Positions 19,584-30,082 of a stretch of 64,000 nucleotides of DNA are shown piece by piece (position 1 is the first letter of the stretch; each line of letters begins with the position of its first letter). The stretch comes from an uncultured Pelagibacteraceae bacterium (GTDB lineage Bacteria; Pseudomonadota; Alphaproteobacteria; Pelagibacterales; Pelagibacteraceae), in assembly GCA_902541315.1 (NCBI GenBank), contig CACBQF010000001.1, forward strand, positions 1-64,000, in the 5' to 3' direction. The notes under the pieces were generated by a model. That model made no database searches. It was not told the DNA's origin and saw nothing but the letters and a program-made list of their open reading frames with translations. The translations under genes and the position numbers were made by a program.

Positions 19584-20687
19584 CTATTTTGTAAAAAATA
19601 AATTTATAGCATTACAGACATATTTAATTTCTTTATGAGTTAAAAATGGATGCATAGGCAATGAAAGAATTTGTTTTTCATATTTTAAGCAATTTCTAAA
19701 GTCACTTCCAATTTTAAAGATTCTATAAGGTTTTAAATTTACTAACATCTTAGGATAATGTATCCCAGTCTCTATATTCTTTTTTTTTAAAAATTTAATG
19801 AGCGCCTCTCTATCTTTTTTTACTTTTATGACAAATTGATGGTAAGTATGAATTCCATTTTTTCTATTAATCGGCAATTCTATCGAAGAATTATTGCATA
19901 ATAATTTCTTATATAACTTTGAAAAATATATTCTTTGTAAATTAAATTTTTTAATTCGACTAATTTTTTTGTTTAAAATACAAGCTTGAATGGTATCTAG
20001 CCTTGAATTAATTCCATATGTTTCATTATCATTTTTTTTCAATGATCCATGATTTTTAAATTTCTTTAGTTTATTATATAAATTCTTGTCATTGCAAATA
20101 ATCGCCCCTGCATCTCCCATTGCACCAATATTTTTGGCTGGAAAAAAACTAAAAGTTCCTACATCACCAAAATTTCCAACAATTTTATTTTTATATTTAG
20201 TAAGGTGCGCTTGGGCACAATCTTCAATTATTTTTAAATTATATTTCTTTGATACTTTTACTATCTCCTCAATTTTACATGGCTGACCGTATAAATGTAC
20301 TGGTATTATTGCTTTCGTCTTTTTTGTAATTTTTGCCTCAATTTTATTTGCATCAATAGTGAAAAATTCATCAGTGTCCACAAAAACTGGTTTCGCCCCA
20401 ACTGCGATAATTGCACCAGCAGTAGAAACCCAAGTATGTGCAGGTAAGATAACCTCATCCCCATGTTTTATATCAAGACATTTTAAAGAAATAATTAAAG
20501 CATCAGTTCCATTGGCTACAGATACACAATATTTAGAATGACAAATTTTTCTGAATTTTCTCTCAAATAGCAAAACTTCTTTTCCTCCAACAAAATCTGA
20601 TCTTTTTATAATGCTTTTAAAAGAAATAAGAAAATTCTTGCTAAAAATTTTATTTTGTAAATATAAATTATTAAATTTTACTTTCAT
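19584..20687 (-). CDS. DegT/DnrJ/EryC1 (WbpE-like) PLP aminotransferase
   Basis: VANGTDALIISLKCLDIKHGDEVILPAHTWVSTAGAI, EDCAQAHLTKYKNK, GTFSFFPAKNIGAMGDAGAI. Confidence 0.93.
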   Translation of the reverse strand: MKVKFNNLYLQNKIFSKNFLISFKSIIKRSDFVGGKEVLLFERKFRKICHSKYCVSVANGTDALIISLKCLDIKHGDEVILPAHTWVSTAGAIIAVGAKPVFVDTDEFFTIDANKIEAKITKKTKAIIPVHLYGQPCKIEEIVKVSKKYNLKIIEDCAQAHLTKYKNKIVGNFGDVGTFSFFPAKNIGAMGDAGAIICNDKNLYNKLKKFKNHGSLKKNDNETYGINSRLDTIQACILNKKISRIKKFNLQRIYFSKLYKKLLCNNSSIELPINRKNGIHTYHQFVIKVKKDREALIKFLKKKNIETGIHYPKMLVNLKPYRIFKIGSDFRNCLKYEKQILSLPMHPFLTHKEIKYVCNAINLFFTK

Positions 20688-21149
20688 TTATTTTTTAAGT
20701 TTTACCGCCGGATTACCAGCATAAACTCCTGAATAATTTATATCTTTAGTAACCACTGAGCCTGCTCCTATTACAACATTTGAACAAATTGAAACTGGTA
20801 AGATTGTTGAATTCGATCCTATACTTACATTGTCATTTATTAATGTTTTTTTCCATAATTTTTTATTACCTTTGGCTGGACCCCCCTTTTGAAATTTATC
20901 ATTTATGAAAACTACACTATGTCCTATAAAAACATTATTTTTGATTTTCACAAACTCACAAATAAAAGTATGCGATTGTATTTTTGTATCTTTTCCAATT
21001 TTCACGCCTTTTTGAATTTCTACAAATGGACCTATTATAGAATTGTCACCAATTTCACATTCATAGATATTTGATGGATTATAGATTTTAACATTTTTAC
21101 CAACTCTAACTTTTTTAATACTAATTTTTTTTTTTATATATTTACGCAT
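20688..21149 (-). CDS. Left-handed beta-helix acyltransferase (WbpD/WlbB-like N-acetyltransferase)
   Basis: Hexapeptide repeats: IGDNSIIGPFVEIQKGVKIGKDTKIQSHTFI...VVIGAGSVVTKDI. Confidence 0.9.
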   Translation of the reverse strand: MRKYIKKKISIKKVRVGKNVKIYNPSNIYECEIGDNSIIGPFVEIQKGVKIGKDTKIQSHTFICEFVKIKNNVFIGHSVVFINDKFQKGGPAKGNKKLWKKTLINDNVSIGSNSTILPVSICSNVVIGAGSVVTKDINYSGVYAGNPAVKLKK

Positions 21150-22200
21150 TATTTAATTTATTTCTAAAATTTTTTACATTTACTAACATTTTTTTGTTGC
21201 TTTCGATTGAAGAGTACAAACTGTGAAGAATTTTTAAACTTTCTAGGCTTTCTTGAGCTAGGATAGCTCTATTTTTTTTATTTTTTAAATTTTTAACTAT
21301 TTCTAAATAAATTTTTTTGTGACCAAAACCATAAACATTTTTTGGATTTTCGAAATACTTTTTTTTGATTATATTATCTTTTTTGTTTATAAATTCACAA
21401 TATTCAATTTTATTAGCTGCAAAACCACCAATTATCATGGTGCCTTTTTCACCTAAAATTGAGATTGACCCTTCCAAATCTTTTGGTCTTGTAGCAGTTG
21501 TAACCTCAAACGTGCCTAGAGCACCATTTTTAAACTTTAGAACTGCAACAGCGGTATCCTCAGTTTGAATTTTTGCAAGCCTTCTTGTGCTAAATGCAAA
21601 TGTCTCAATTACTGGACCACCAAGATAGTACATCAAATCTATGTGATGAATACCTTGATTAGTTAGGGCACCACCATCATACTTCCATGTTCCCCTCCAT
21701 GAAGCTTGATCATAATATTTTTGATCTCTTGACCATCTAACTCTAGATGTAATACTTATTATTTTTCCAAACTTATTTTGATTAATATAACTTTTAGTAA
21801 TCTGTATAGGATTATTAAATCTATTTTGCATGATAACAAATATTTTTTTTTTTTGCTTTTTTGAAATTTTTATTAATTCATAGGCCTGTTTTAATTTCAA
21901 ACACAAAGGTTTTTCTACAATAACATTTTTTTTATTTAACAAAGCTTCTTTTATAATACTATAATGATTTCCACTTTCCGTTAAAATTACAATTGTATTG
22001 ATCTCTTTAAAACTTAAAATATCTTTATAATTTTGTGATTTTAATAAATTTTTATCTTTGATAAGGTTCAATTTTCTTTGTTTCTTATCGCTAACTGCTA
22101 CTAGTTCAATATCTGGAATTTGATTTCTTAAAAAAATTTCATAATGTTTCGAAAAAATTCTTCCACATCCAATTATTCCAAATTTAATTTTTTTTTTCAA
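21142..22200 (-). CDS. Gfo/Idh/MocA oxidoreductase (WlbA/WbpB-like)
   Basis: FGIIGCGRIFSKHY, VEKPLCL, WRGTWKYDGGALTNQGIHHIDLMYYLGGPV. Confidence 0.9.
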   Translation of the reverse strand: MKKKIKFGIIGCGRIFSKHYEIFLRNQIPDIELVAVSDKKQRKLNLIKDKNLLKSQNYKDILSFKEINTIVILTESGNHYSIIKEALLNKKNVIVEKPLCLKLKQAYELIKISKKQKKKIFVIMQNRFNNPIQITKSYINQNKFGKIISITSRVRWSRDQKYYDQASWRGTWKYDGGALTNQGIHHIDLMYYLGGPVIETFAFSTRRLAKIQTEDTAVAVLKFKNGALGTFEVTTATRPKDLEGSISILGEKGTMIIGGFAANKIEYCEFINKKDNIIKKKYFENPKNVYGFGHKKIYLEIVKNLKNKKNRAILAQESLESLKILHSLYSSIESNKKMLVNVKNFRNKLNNA

Positions 22201-22290
22201 ATTCTTCGAATTTTTTTTTAACTTTTAACAGTAAATTATACTAATCTCAAAAATTTTTTGATAAATCTTTCTGTTTAGAGTCTTCATATA

Positions 22291-23637
22291 TTACCTTTTA
22301 ATTTTTATCATACCTAAAAAAATAGTAATTCCTAAACCATAAGTTAATAAATGTGTACTTAAAGGAAATGATAAAAAACCTATAATTTGAAACAAATAAA
22401 TTAACCGAAATTCACTATTTTCAAGATTGATGCTTAAATCGACTAACTTAAATAAAATAGTCAATAATATTGAGACAAAAAATAAGCCTTTTAAACCAAA
22501 AGACGCAATACCATCCATTATGTAAGAATTTGATACTGCACTACCTCCACCATAGATGTGCTTTATGAAATCAAAAAAATTTGCTGTACCTTCGGGTAAT
22601 GGTAAGGATTTATTAAGAATTCCTATATGCGATAAATGTATTGGTCCATTTACTAGTAAGTTGTCATATACAAAAAACAAATTTTTAGTCTGAGACAAAA
22701 AAAATCTCTCAAAAAATAATGAAGTTTTAATTTGATAAAAGTGATCCATTAAATAAGACAAAAAAAATACAAAAATCAAATATATTAAGACTAACTTAAT
22801 AACTTTAGCATATAATTTTCTGGAAAATATTAATGGTTGAAAATGATAGGTTAATATGGAAATCATGAAAAAAAGGATAATTTTAGATTTTATGAAAAAA
22901 AATAGTAATAAATAAATTATTAGAACAAATATTAAATTTTTTCTTTTTTTTTCCAATAAATAAATTAACGGTAGAAAAATATAAATAGTAAAATAGTAAA
23001 GATATCCAGAAAGGCCGGAAGTCAAAGCTTTTAAATTAGTTTTTGTTGTCAATAAATAATGCAAATCAATATTAATTTGTTCACTTAAAAAAAAAAAATT
23101 AAATAAAATAACAAATGTAGCTATTGTAATGAAACCTAAAAGAATTTTTTCTAAATTTTTGACACTAACGTAAAAATATTTTAAATTAATACCTAATTTT
23201 ATTCTGGTTAAAAAAATAAGCAATACTAAATTCAAATATAAAAAAATTGATAGTAGGTATAAGTCTTTTTGTTCAAGTAATATAGCTTCGTTAGTTAAAA
23301 TTCTATAAAATTGATAATCTATACTGGTAAAAAAAATAATATATGGGGCAAAAAAGAAAAGATACAAAAAAAAAATACTTGTATTCTCGAAATTGAAATT
23401 TGATTTTAATAAGTAATATCCAGGAATTAACAAAATAAAATAAATAAAAACTTCAAAAAAATTTTGCTTATCTAGATAAAAATTTGAGTAATTTATTATT
23501 GAGTTAACAATATCAGTCTCAATATTTATGAATTTAAATTGAAAAAAGATTTGATTCTGTCTTAATAAAAAAAAAAATAATAATAATCCTAAAACTATTA
23601 ATATATTTTGATTATGTTTTAGTAATTTCAGTTTCAT
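22291..23637 (-). CDS. Putative oligosaccharide repeat unit polymerase (Wzy-like) membrane protein
   Basis: Polytopic membrane protein in glycan cluster; no catalytic motif recognised. Confidence 0.6.
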   Translation of the reverse strand: MKLKLLKHNQNILIVLGLLLFFFLLRQNQIFFQFKFINIETDIVNSIINYSNFYLDKQNFFEVFIYFILLIPGYYLLKSNFNFENTSIFFLYLFFFAPYIIFFTSIDYQFYRILTNEAILLEQKDLYLLSIFLYLNLVLLIFLTRIKLGINLKYFYVSVKNLEKILLGFITIATFVILFNFFFLSEQINIDLHYLLTTKTNLKALTSGLSGYLYYFTIYIFLPLIYLLEKKRKNLIFVLIIYLLLFFFIKSKIILFFMISILTYHFQPLIFSRKLYAKVIKLVLIYLIFVFFLSYLMDHFYQIKTSLFFERFFLSQTKNLFFVYDNLLVNGPIHLSHIGILNKSLPLPEGTANFFDFIKHIYGGGSAVSNSYIMDGIASFGLKGLFFVSILLTILFKLVDLSINLENSEFRLIYLFQIIGFLSFPLSTHLLTYGLGITIFLGMIKIKR

Positions 23638-24577
23638 ATTTTTTGAGCATATAATTTAACTTAAATTTGTTATCAATATTTTTCAATTCAAGATTGAATT
23701 TTTTGTAATTTTGACTTATTTCTTCAATTGCATTTTTTAATTTTAACTTCCTAAAGTTCAAATTTTTATCCACTTTTAATAATTTCCCATGTTTATTCTT
23801 AATTATCTCTCTCATGCTTCCTTGATCATATCCTATTACCGGTATCCCATGATTTATTGCCTCTATAACCGAATTTGGACAGGCAGGATACATTTCGAGA
23901 GATATAAATATATATTTTCTATTTTTTTGGAGAATTTTATTTATTTCAACTCTTGGTACTTCGCCGTGAAATATAACATTTTTTTTTTTTGAAAATTGAT
24001 TTTTAAAATTTTTTGATACCCTCCCGTAAATCTCATGTTTATAGTTCTTATCCACGCAATTTATTAATTTTTTTGAATTAAAAGCTGAGTCTATACTTCC
24101 TTCAACAGAAATTAAAATTGGTTTCACATTTTTACTAAAATTTCTTTTTTTATAACAAGGGTTTGAAGCATTATAGATAATAACACTCTTGTTTTCGAAT
24201 ATTTTTTTGCACCAAACTTTTTTTACAAAGTTACTTTGGTAAATTATTTTGTCAGAAATTAACTGAAAAAATAAAATATTTAGATTTTGCAAGTATGAGT
24301 ATATATAATTATATCTAAAAATAGAGTAAAATTTATGAGACCAATTTTTACCATCAACCCTATTTATTATTTTTGATCCAAATAATTTACTGAATAGTAT
24401 TGGTATGATATTTCTTATATTCGATCCTGTTACAAAAATATAATCTACATTTCCTTTTTTAAGATCTGATATTATATATTTTTTTTTTTTTAAATAATTC
24501 TGGAAATTTTGAATAAAAGTTCCTGAACCACCAATAGAATAAATTTTATTTACAAAACAAATACTAAATTTAGGCAT
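23612..24577 (-). CDS. Glycosyltransferase (family 1/4-like)
   Basis: SIGGSGTFIQNFQNYL N-terminus; C-terminal MYPACPNSVIEAINHGIPVIGYDQGSMREI donor-binding motif. Confidence 0.82.
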   Translation of the reverse strand: MPKFSICFVNKIYSIGGSGTFIQNFQNYLKKKKYIISDLKKGNVDYIFVTGSNIRNIIPILFSKLFGSKIINRVDGKNWSHKFYSIFRYNYIYSYLQNLNILFFQLISDKIIYQSNFVKKVWCKKIFENKSVIIYNASNPCYKKRNFSKNVKPILISVEGSIDSAFNSKKLINCVDKNYKHEIYGRVSKNFKNQFSKKKNVIFHGEVPRVEINKILQKNRKYIFISLEMYPACPNSVIEAINHGIPVIGYDQGSMREIIKNKHGKLLKVDKNLNFRKLKLKNAIEEISQNYKKFNLELKNIDNKFKLNYMLKKYETEITKT

Positions 24578-24701
24578 TATTTGACAATTTTAGATCAATA
24601 TAATCTGAAAAATATATTATTCTAGGTTTAAAATCTATTTCTTGAAATGTTTTATTTTTAATTTAATAAATTAGTGAATATTGTTTTAGATAACACTTTA
24701 T

Positions 24702-25628
24702 ATGAACAAAATTGTTATAACTGGTGGTAATGGATTTATAGGAAAAGAACTAATTAAAATAATAATTAAGACAAAATATACTGTTTATGTCTTAGACAAA
24801 AATATAAATAAAAACAAAAGATTAAATAACATTTTCTTTTTAAAAGTTGATATCACTAACTCAAAATCGATTAATAAAATAATTAAAAAAATTAGACCCG
24901 ATTGTTTGGTTCATTTAGCGGCAGTTCATCATATTCCAACTTGTGAAGAAAAAAGACAGTTAACACAAAAAGTAAATATAATTGGAACAGAAAATTTATT
25001 GAAATCCCTCGAAAAATTTCCACCCAAAAAATTTATTTTTGCGTCAAGTGGAGCAGTATATGATTGGCAAAAAAATCATCTAGATGAAATAAAAACAAAA
25101 ATTAAACCAAATGATAACTATTCTTTAACAAAGTATACTAGTGAAATACAAATTAAATTGTGGTCAAATAAAATTAAAAGGACTCAAGTTTTTTTAGCAA
25201 GAATATTTAATACAATTGGTCCAAATGATCCTAATTCTCACTTGATACCTGATATTTTAAAACAGATAAATTTTAAACACAAAAAACAAAGCATACTACT
25301 TGGAAATATCAAAAGCAAAAGAGATTACATTGATGTTAGAGATACCGCAAAATGTTTAAGTTTAATGATTAAAAAAAAATCAAAAACCGGATTTGAAATT
25401 TTAAATGTCTGCAATCAAACTAACTATAGTGTTAAAGAAATTGTTGAGACAATTGGAAAAATTTTAAAAAGTAAAATTATCATTAAAATTGACCCAAAAA
25501 AAATAAGAAAAGTTGATAGACACTCTCAAATAGGTTCAAATAAAAAAATTAAAAGATTTTTAAACTATAATCCCGAATATAGCTTGAATGACTCAATCAA
25601 AAATATCCTGAAAAATATGACAAAATGA
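24702..25628 (+). CDS. NAD-dependent epimerase/dehydratase
   Basis: VITGGNGFIGKELIK, VHLAAVHHIP, ASSGAVYDW, NYSLTKYTSE, RDYIDVRDTAKCL. Confidence 0.88.
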   Translation: MNKIVITGGNGFIGKELIKIIIKTKYTVYVLDKNINKNKRLNNIFFLKVDITNSKSINKIIKKIRPDCLVHLAAVHHIPTCEEKRQLTQKVNIIGTENLLKSLEKFPPKKFIFASSGAVYDWQKNHLDEIKTKIKPNDNYSLTKYTSEIQIKLWSNKIKRTQVFLARIFNTIGPNDPNSHLIPDILKQINFKHKKQSILLGNIKSKRDYIDVRDTAKCLSLMIKKKSKTGFEILNVCNQTNYSVKEIVETIGKILKSKIIIKIDPKKIRKVDRHSQIGSNKKIKRFLNYNPEYSLNDSIKNILKNMTK

Positions 25629-26758
25629 AAATAGCTTTAACAGAAATTGACGGTAAATCTTGGACTGGTGGTATTACATATTTAAAGAATTTTTCAGGTA
25701 CTATTAAATCAAAATTAAACGAAAAAATCACTCTGTGTCTTATTTCAAAATCGGGTAATGAGAATGATAAGATTAAAAATGATTTTAACGATATTATAAA
25801 CTTAAAAAAAACAAAATGGTCGAAATTTTTACAAATTTTTTCTTATGAAATTAATAAGATAATAAAAAAACACTCAATTGATGTTTTATTTGAAACCACC
25901 GAGTTTCTTGGTTTTTTTTGTAAAAAGAAAATAGTGTCATGGCTTCCAGATTTTCAGCATAAATATTATCCCGAGTACTTCAATTTTATTAATTACTGCA
26001 AAAGGGAAATTTCATATTTGATAAAAATTTCTTTTAGAAACAGAATTTTAGTCTCTAGCAACAATGCAAAAGAAGATTGTGTTAAATTTTATAAAATTGA
26101 TCCAAAAAAGATTTTTGTTGTGCCGTTTTCCATTGATTTAGAACCGTCCAAATATATGAATAAAAAAGCTTATTTAGAAAAAAAATATAATATAACTAAG
26201 GATTTTTTTTATATCCCAAATCAATTTTGGCAACATAAAAATCATAAGTTAGTTTTTGACTTTTTAGATAAAGTCCTTGAAAAAAAAGAGATTTATGAAA
26301 AACTTCCAGAATTCATTTTTACAGGCTTGCCTTTAGATAACAGAAATAAAAAATTTTCAAGAATTATATTAAATAAAATGAATTCTAGAAAATATAGTAC
26401 CAAAATTAAATATCTTGGCCTGGTACCTCTAGAGGACGTTTATACTTTAAATGCTAACTGTCTTGCTTTAATAAATCCATCCCTTTTTGAGGGTTGGTCA
26501 ACGACTGTCGAGGAAGCAAAGTCATTAGGGACCAAGATGATATTATCAAATATTAAACTTCATCTTGAACAAGCTACCGAGGCAATTTTTTTTAATCCAA
26601 AAAAAATTGAGAGTTTTGAAAATGTGATCCTAAATTTTATAAAAGATAAAAATAATGTTAAAGATTATCGAAATCTTATTCAAATTCAGGAATATACTGA
26701 ATTAAGAAAAGCAGAATATGCTCAAGCTATCTATAAAGCTTTTAATTTCACAAACTAA
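25625..26758 (+). CDS. Glycosyltransferase family 4
   Basis: VSWLPDFQHKYYPEYF, ILVSSNNAKEDCVKFYKIDPKKIFVVPF, YIPNQFWQHKNHKLV, NPSLFEGWSTTVEEAKSLG. Confidence 0.9.
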   Translation: MKIALTEIDGKSWTGGITYLKNFSGTIKSKLNEKITLCLISKSGNENDKIKNDFNDIINLKKTKWSKFLQIFSYEINKIIKKHSIDVLFETTEFLGFFCKKKIVSWLPDFQHKYYPEYFNFINYCKREISYLIKISFRNRILVSSNNAKEDCVKFYKIDPKKIFVVPFSIDLEPSKYMNKKAYLEKKYNITKDFFYIPNQFWQHKNHKLVFDFLDKVLEKKEIYEKLPEFIFTGLPLDNRNKKFSRIILNKMNSRKYSTKIKYLGLVPLEDVYTLNANCLALINPSLFEGWSTTVEEAKSLGTKMILSNIKLHLEQATEAIFFNPKKIESFENVILNFIKDKNNVKDYRNLIQIQEYTELRKAEYAQAIYKAFNFTN

Positions 26759-28029
26759 ACTCTTATAATTTTTTCTGATAAATTTTTAAAAACATTTCGT
26801 GAATCAAAAATTTGTTTAGCGTTTTTGTAGATTAAACTATAATCTATATTATCATGATCTGTACATATAAAGACAGCATCGTATTTTTTTAGCATTTTTG
26901 CATTCAAATTTTTTGATTTCATCTTAGCAAAAAAATTTCTGTTTTTTGGGAGAGTTTTATTAAATGGATCATGATAATTTACATTAAATCCTTTATTTTT
27001 TAAATCTCTAATGATTTTAAGCGCTGGTGACTCTCTTACATCATCTATATTTTTTTTATATGATATGCCTATTATTAAAATTTTAGGTTTTGTTCTTTTT
27101 TTTATTTTAGAATTTATTATATTAGAGATCCTTTTGGTCGTCTCATAATTAACTTTAAAAGATGTCTCAATTAACTGAGCTTTAAGTCCTTTTTGTTTTG
27201 CTTTAAAAGAGAGGTAAAGGGGGTCGATCGGTATGCAGTGCCCCCCAATGCCTGGACCTGGGTAAAAAGGCATAAAACCAAAGGGTTTTGAGCTTGATGC
27301 CTTTATAACATCGTTAAAGTTTATATTCATTTTTTCTGATAAATACTTCATTTCGTTTACTAGACTTATGTTTACTGCTCTAAAAATATTTTCAAAAATC
27401 TTTGAAAATTCAGCAGTCTCAAGATCTTTTGTAACAACAACCTTTTTAAAAAATTTTTTATAAAATGCCTTACCAATCTTTTTACATCTATCACTATAAC
27501 CACCAAGAACTTTTGGAATATTCCGTAATAAAATACTCTTTCTGCCAGGATCTTCTCTTTCTGGGGAATAAACTAGAAAAAAATTCTTTCCCACTTTAAA
27601 TTTGTTTAAATAAGGATATATTATTTCTCTAGTTGTGCCAGGGTAAGTAGTGCTTTCTAATGATATAGTCTGATTAGGTTTTAGATATTTTTCAATTGAT
27701 AACATAGTTTTTTTGATAAAAGATAGGTCAGGTAATTTGTTTTTTGTAAGTGGTGTTGGCAAACATAAAATTATCAAGTCAACATTTGAAATTTTTTGAA
27801 AATCACTTGTAAATATAATCTTCTTATTTTTACGAATTGAATCTAGTTGGATATGCTTAATGTAACTTATTCTATTTTTTAGTTTTATAATCTTTTTTTT
27901 ATCAACATCAAAACCTATAATTTTCAAATTTTGACTTGCAAACCCTTTGAGAAGAGGTAATCCCACATATCCAAGACCGATAACACCAATTGTTATCTTA
28001 TTATATTTTATTTTATTTAATAACTTCAT
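26755..28029 (-). CDS. UDP-sugar 6-dehydrogenase (UDP-GlcNAc/ManNAc dehydrogenase; WbpA/WecC/TviB-like)
   Basis: IGVIGLGYVGLPLLKGFA, CLPTPLTKNKLPDLSFI, ESTTYPGTTRE, PGPGIGGHCIPIDPLYLS, DDVRESPALKI. Confidence 0.94.
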   Translation of the reverse strand: MKLLNKIKYNKITIGVIGLGYVGLPLLKGFASQNLKIIGFDVDKKKIIKLKNRISYIKHIQLDSIRKNKKIIFTSDFQKISNVDLIILCLPTPLTKNKLPDLSFIKKTMLSIEKYLKPNQTISLESTTYPGTTREIIYPYLNKFKVGKNFFLVYSPEREDPGRKSILLRNIPKVLGGYSDRCKKIGKAFYKKFFKKVVVTKDLETAEFSKIFENIFRAVNISLVNEMKYLSEKMNINFNDVIKASSSKPFGFMPFYPGPGIGGHCIPIDPLYLSFKAKQKGLKAQLIETSFKVNYETTKRISNIINSKIKKRTKPKILIIGISYKKNIDDVRESPALKIIRDLKNKGFNVNYHDPFNKTLPKNRNFFAKMKSKNLNAKMLKKYDAVFICTDHDNIDYSLIYKNAKQIFDSRNVFKNLSEKIIRV

Positions 28030-28032
28030 CTG

Positions 28033-29115
28033 TCAATTTATAATTTTTTTAATTCTTTTATTCCATGTATAAAATTTTTTAAAATCTCTATAAGCATTAT
28101 TTCCTAAAAACTTTCTAAATTTTTGTTTTTTTAATTTATTAATTGCAAAAAGCCACTCCTTAAGATTATCTGGATTACATAACAAGGAATTAATATTATT
28201 ATTTAAAACTTCCCTCAAAACTTTATGATTAGAGCAAATTATTGCTTTTTTTGCGGACATATATTCAAAAATTTTTAATGGTGACATATATCTCGCTGTA
28301 TCCATCTCCTCAATTTTACCAAGTTTTCTTTGATATGGTGCAATTAAAATATCATTTTTACACAAAAATTCTGAAATGTGTCTATGAGCTACATGCTGAA
28401 AAAAATTTACATTCTTAGGTACTTTATTAAACTTTCGCAGATAATCTTTATCGCTCTTAAATCCACCAAGAATATTGAAATTAATATCTTTTTCAAATTT
28501 TGCTAAACTGAATATCATTTCAATACCTCTTCCAGGATAGAGGTGTCCACAATATCCAACTGATAATTTTTTTGATTTTTTCCACTTTTTTGTGTTTTTG
28601 GAATAATTATCATCTGAACAATCATGAGCAATAACATAACATCTTGGTATGTATAACTTTTTTTTATAAATTTTAAATAATTCTTTTGATATAAATATAA
28701 TTTTAACATTCTTTAATTTAAAAATTAATTTTAAAAAATGATATGAAAGATTTAATTTACTCAGGTAGGTCATATGAAGCTCTAAATAGATCTCCCTATA
28801 AACTAGCAATCCAAAAAAAGCATAATGAACATCCCTTGTGTAAAGGATATCTTCTTTTTTTTTTTTAAATTTGATAAGGTTTAAAATTTTTGAAAAAATA
28901 TTTAAAATTCGAAAATTAAAGATTTTTATATTAGATATTTTAAAAGTGTTTTTTAAGTTATAATTATATTTTATTCTTTTATAATTTGAATATCCGCAAA
29001 TAAGATTTACATTATATTTTGTCGCTAGCTCATCACACATTTTTAAAATTTGAACAGAGTGAGCTTTTTTATTTGGTATGTACGTAGATATAAAATAATT
29101 TAAATTCTTTATCAC
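28033..29115 (-). CDS. Glycosyltransferase family 4
   Basis: KAHSVQILKMCDELA, LSVGYCGHLYPGRGIEMI, MSPLKIFEYMSAKKAIICSNHKVLREVL. Confidence 0.88.
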   Translation of the reverse strand: MIKNLNYFISTYIPNKKAHSVQILKMCDELATKYNVNLICGYSNYKRIKYNYNLKNTFKISNIKIFNFRILNIFSKILNLIKFKKKKEDILYTRDVHYAFFGLLVYREIYLELHMTYLSKLNLSYHFLKLIFKLKNVKIIFISKELFKIYKKKLYIPRCYVIAHDCSDDNYSKNTKKWKKSKKLSVGYCGHLYPGRGIEMIFSLAKFEKDINFNILGGFKSDKDYLRKFNKVPKNVNFFQHVAHRHISEFLCKNDILIAPYQRKLGKIEEMDTARYMSPLKIFEYMSAKKAIICSNHKVLREVLNNNINSLLCNPDNLKEWLFAINKLKKQKFRKFLGNNAYRDFKKFYTWNKRIKKIIN

Positions 29116-29121
29116 TGAAAA

Positions 29122-30081
29122 TTATTTGTAATATTCTTTGAACCAGTTAATGAATTTTTTTAAACCAATGTTAATTGATACTTTACTTTTATAACCACAA
29201 TATTTGTTCAATAAGGATGAATTAGAATGAGTTTTGTAAATATCTCCTGGTTGCATTGGTAAATATTTTATTTTAGCTTTTTTATTGAGTAAAATTTCAA
29301 TTTTTCTTACGATATTCATGAGTTTTACTTTTTTACCACTCCCAATATTAAATATCTTTACTCCTTTATTTTTCTTTTTTAATATCTTAGATACTCCACT
29401 AACAACATCATCAATATATGTAAAATCTCTTACATGATTTCCAAAATTGTAAATTTGGATTGAATCACCGTTAGTAATATTTTTAACAAATTTAAATATA
29501 GATAAATCTGGTCTCCCCCAGGGACCATAAACCGTAAAAAATCTCATAAAAACAAAGTTTATTTTGAACATTTTATGATAGCTGTAAGCCATAACTTCAT
29601 TTGCTTTTTTTGTTGCTGCATAAAATTGTATTGGTTTTGAAGTCTCAAATTTTTCTTTTATTGGATAACTTTTCTGATCACCATACACACTGCTCGTACT
29701 TGCGCATAAAAGTTCTTTAATTTTTCTTTCTCTGGCAAACTCTAAGACATTAAAAAAACCTTGAAGATTGCTTAGGAAGTACTTTCTTGGATAATCAAAA
29801 GCGTGTCTTACTCCAGCTTGAGCCGCTAGATGAATTATTTTATCAATTTTTACTTTTAATAATTTTTTACTAAAGATGGCCTTATTGGAAATATCAACTT
29901 TAATAAACTTAAAATTCTTGTATTTAAGTAATACTTTTAATCTATTCTTTTTTAATGTTTGTGAGTAATAACTATTTATATTATCTATACAAATTACATT
30001 ATGATTTGTATCTAATAAATGCTTTGAAACATGATAACCAATAAATCCTGCTCCACCAGTAACTAAATAGTTTTTTTTCAT
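29122..30081 (-). CDS. UDP-glucuronate 4-epimerase-like NAD-dependent epimerase
   Basis: LVTGGAGFIGYHVSKHLL, AAQAGVRHAFDYPRKYFLSNLQGFFNVLE, ASTSSVYGDQ, RFFTVYGPWGRPDLS. Confidence 0.92.
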   Translation of the reverse strand: MKKNYLVTGGAGFIGYHVSKHLLDTNHNVICIDNINSYYSQTLKKNRLKVLLKYKNFKFIKVDISNKAIFSKKLLKVKIDKIIHLAAQAGVRHAFDYPRKYFLSNLQGFFNVLEFARERKIKELLCASTSSVYGDQKSYPIKEKFETSKPIQFYAATKKANEVMAYSYHKMFKINFVFMRFFTVYGPWGRPDLSIFKFVKNITNGDSIQIYNFGNHVRDFTYIDDVVSGVSKILKKKNKGVKIFNIGSGKKVKLMNIVRKIEILLNKKAKIKYLPMQPGDIYKTHSNSSLLNKYCGYKSKVSINIGLKKFINWFKEYYK

Positions 30082-30082
30082 T

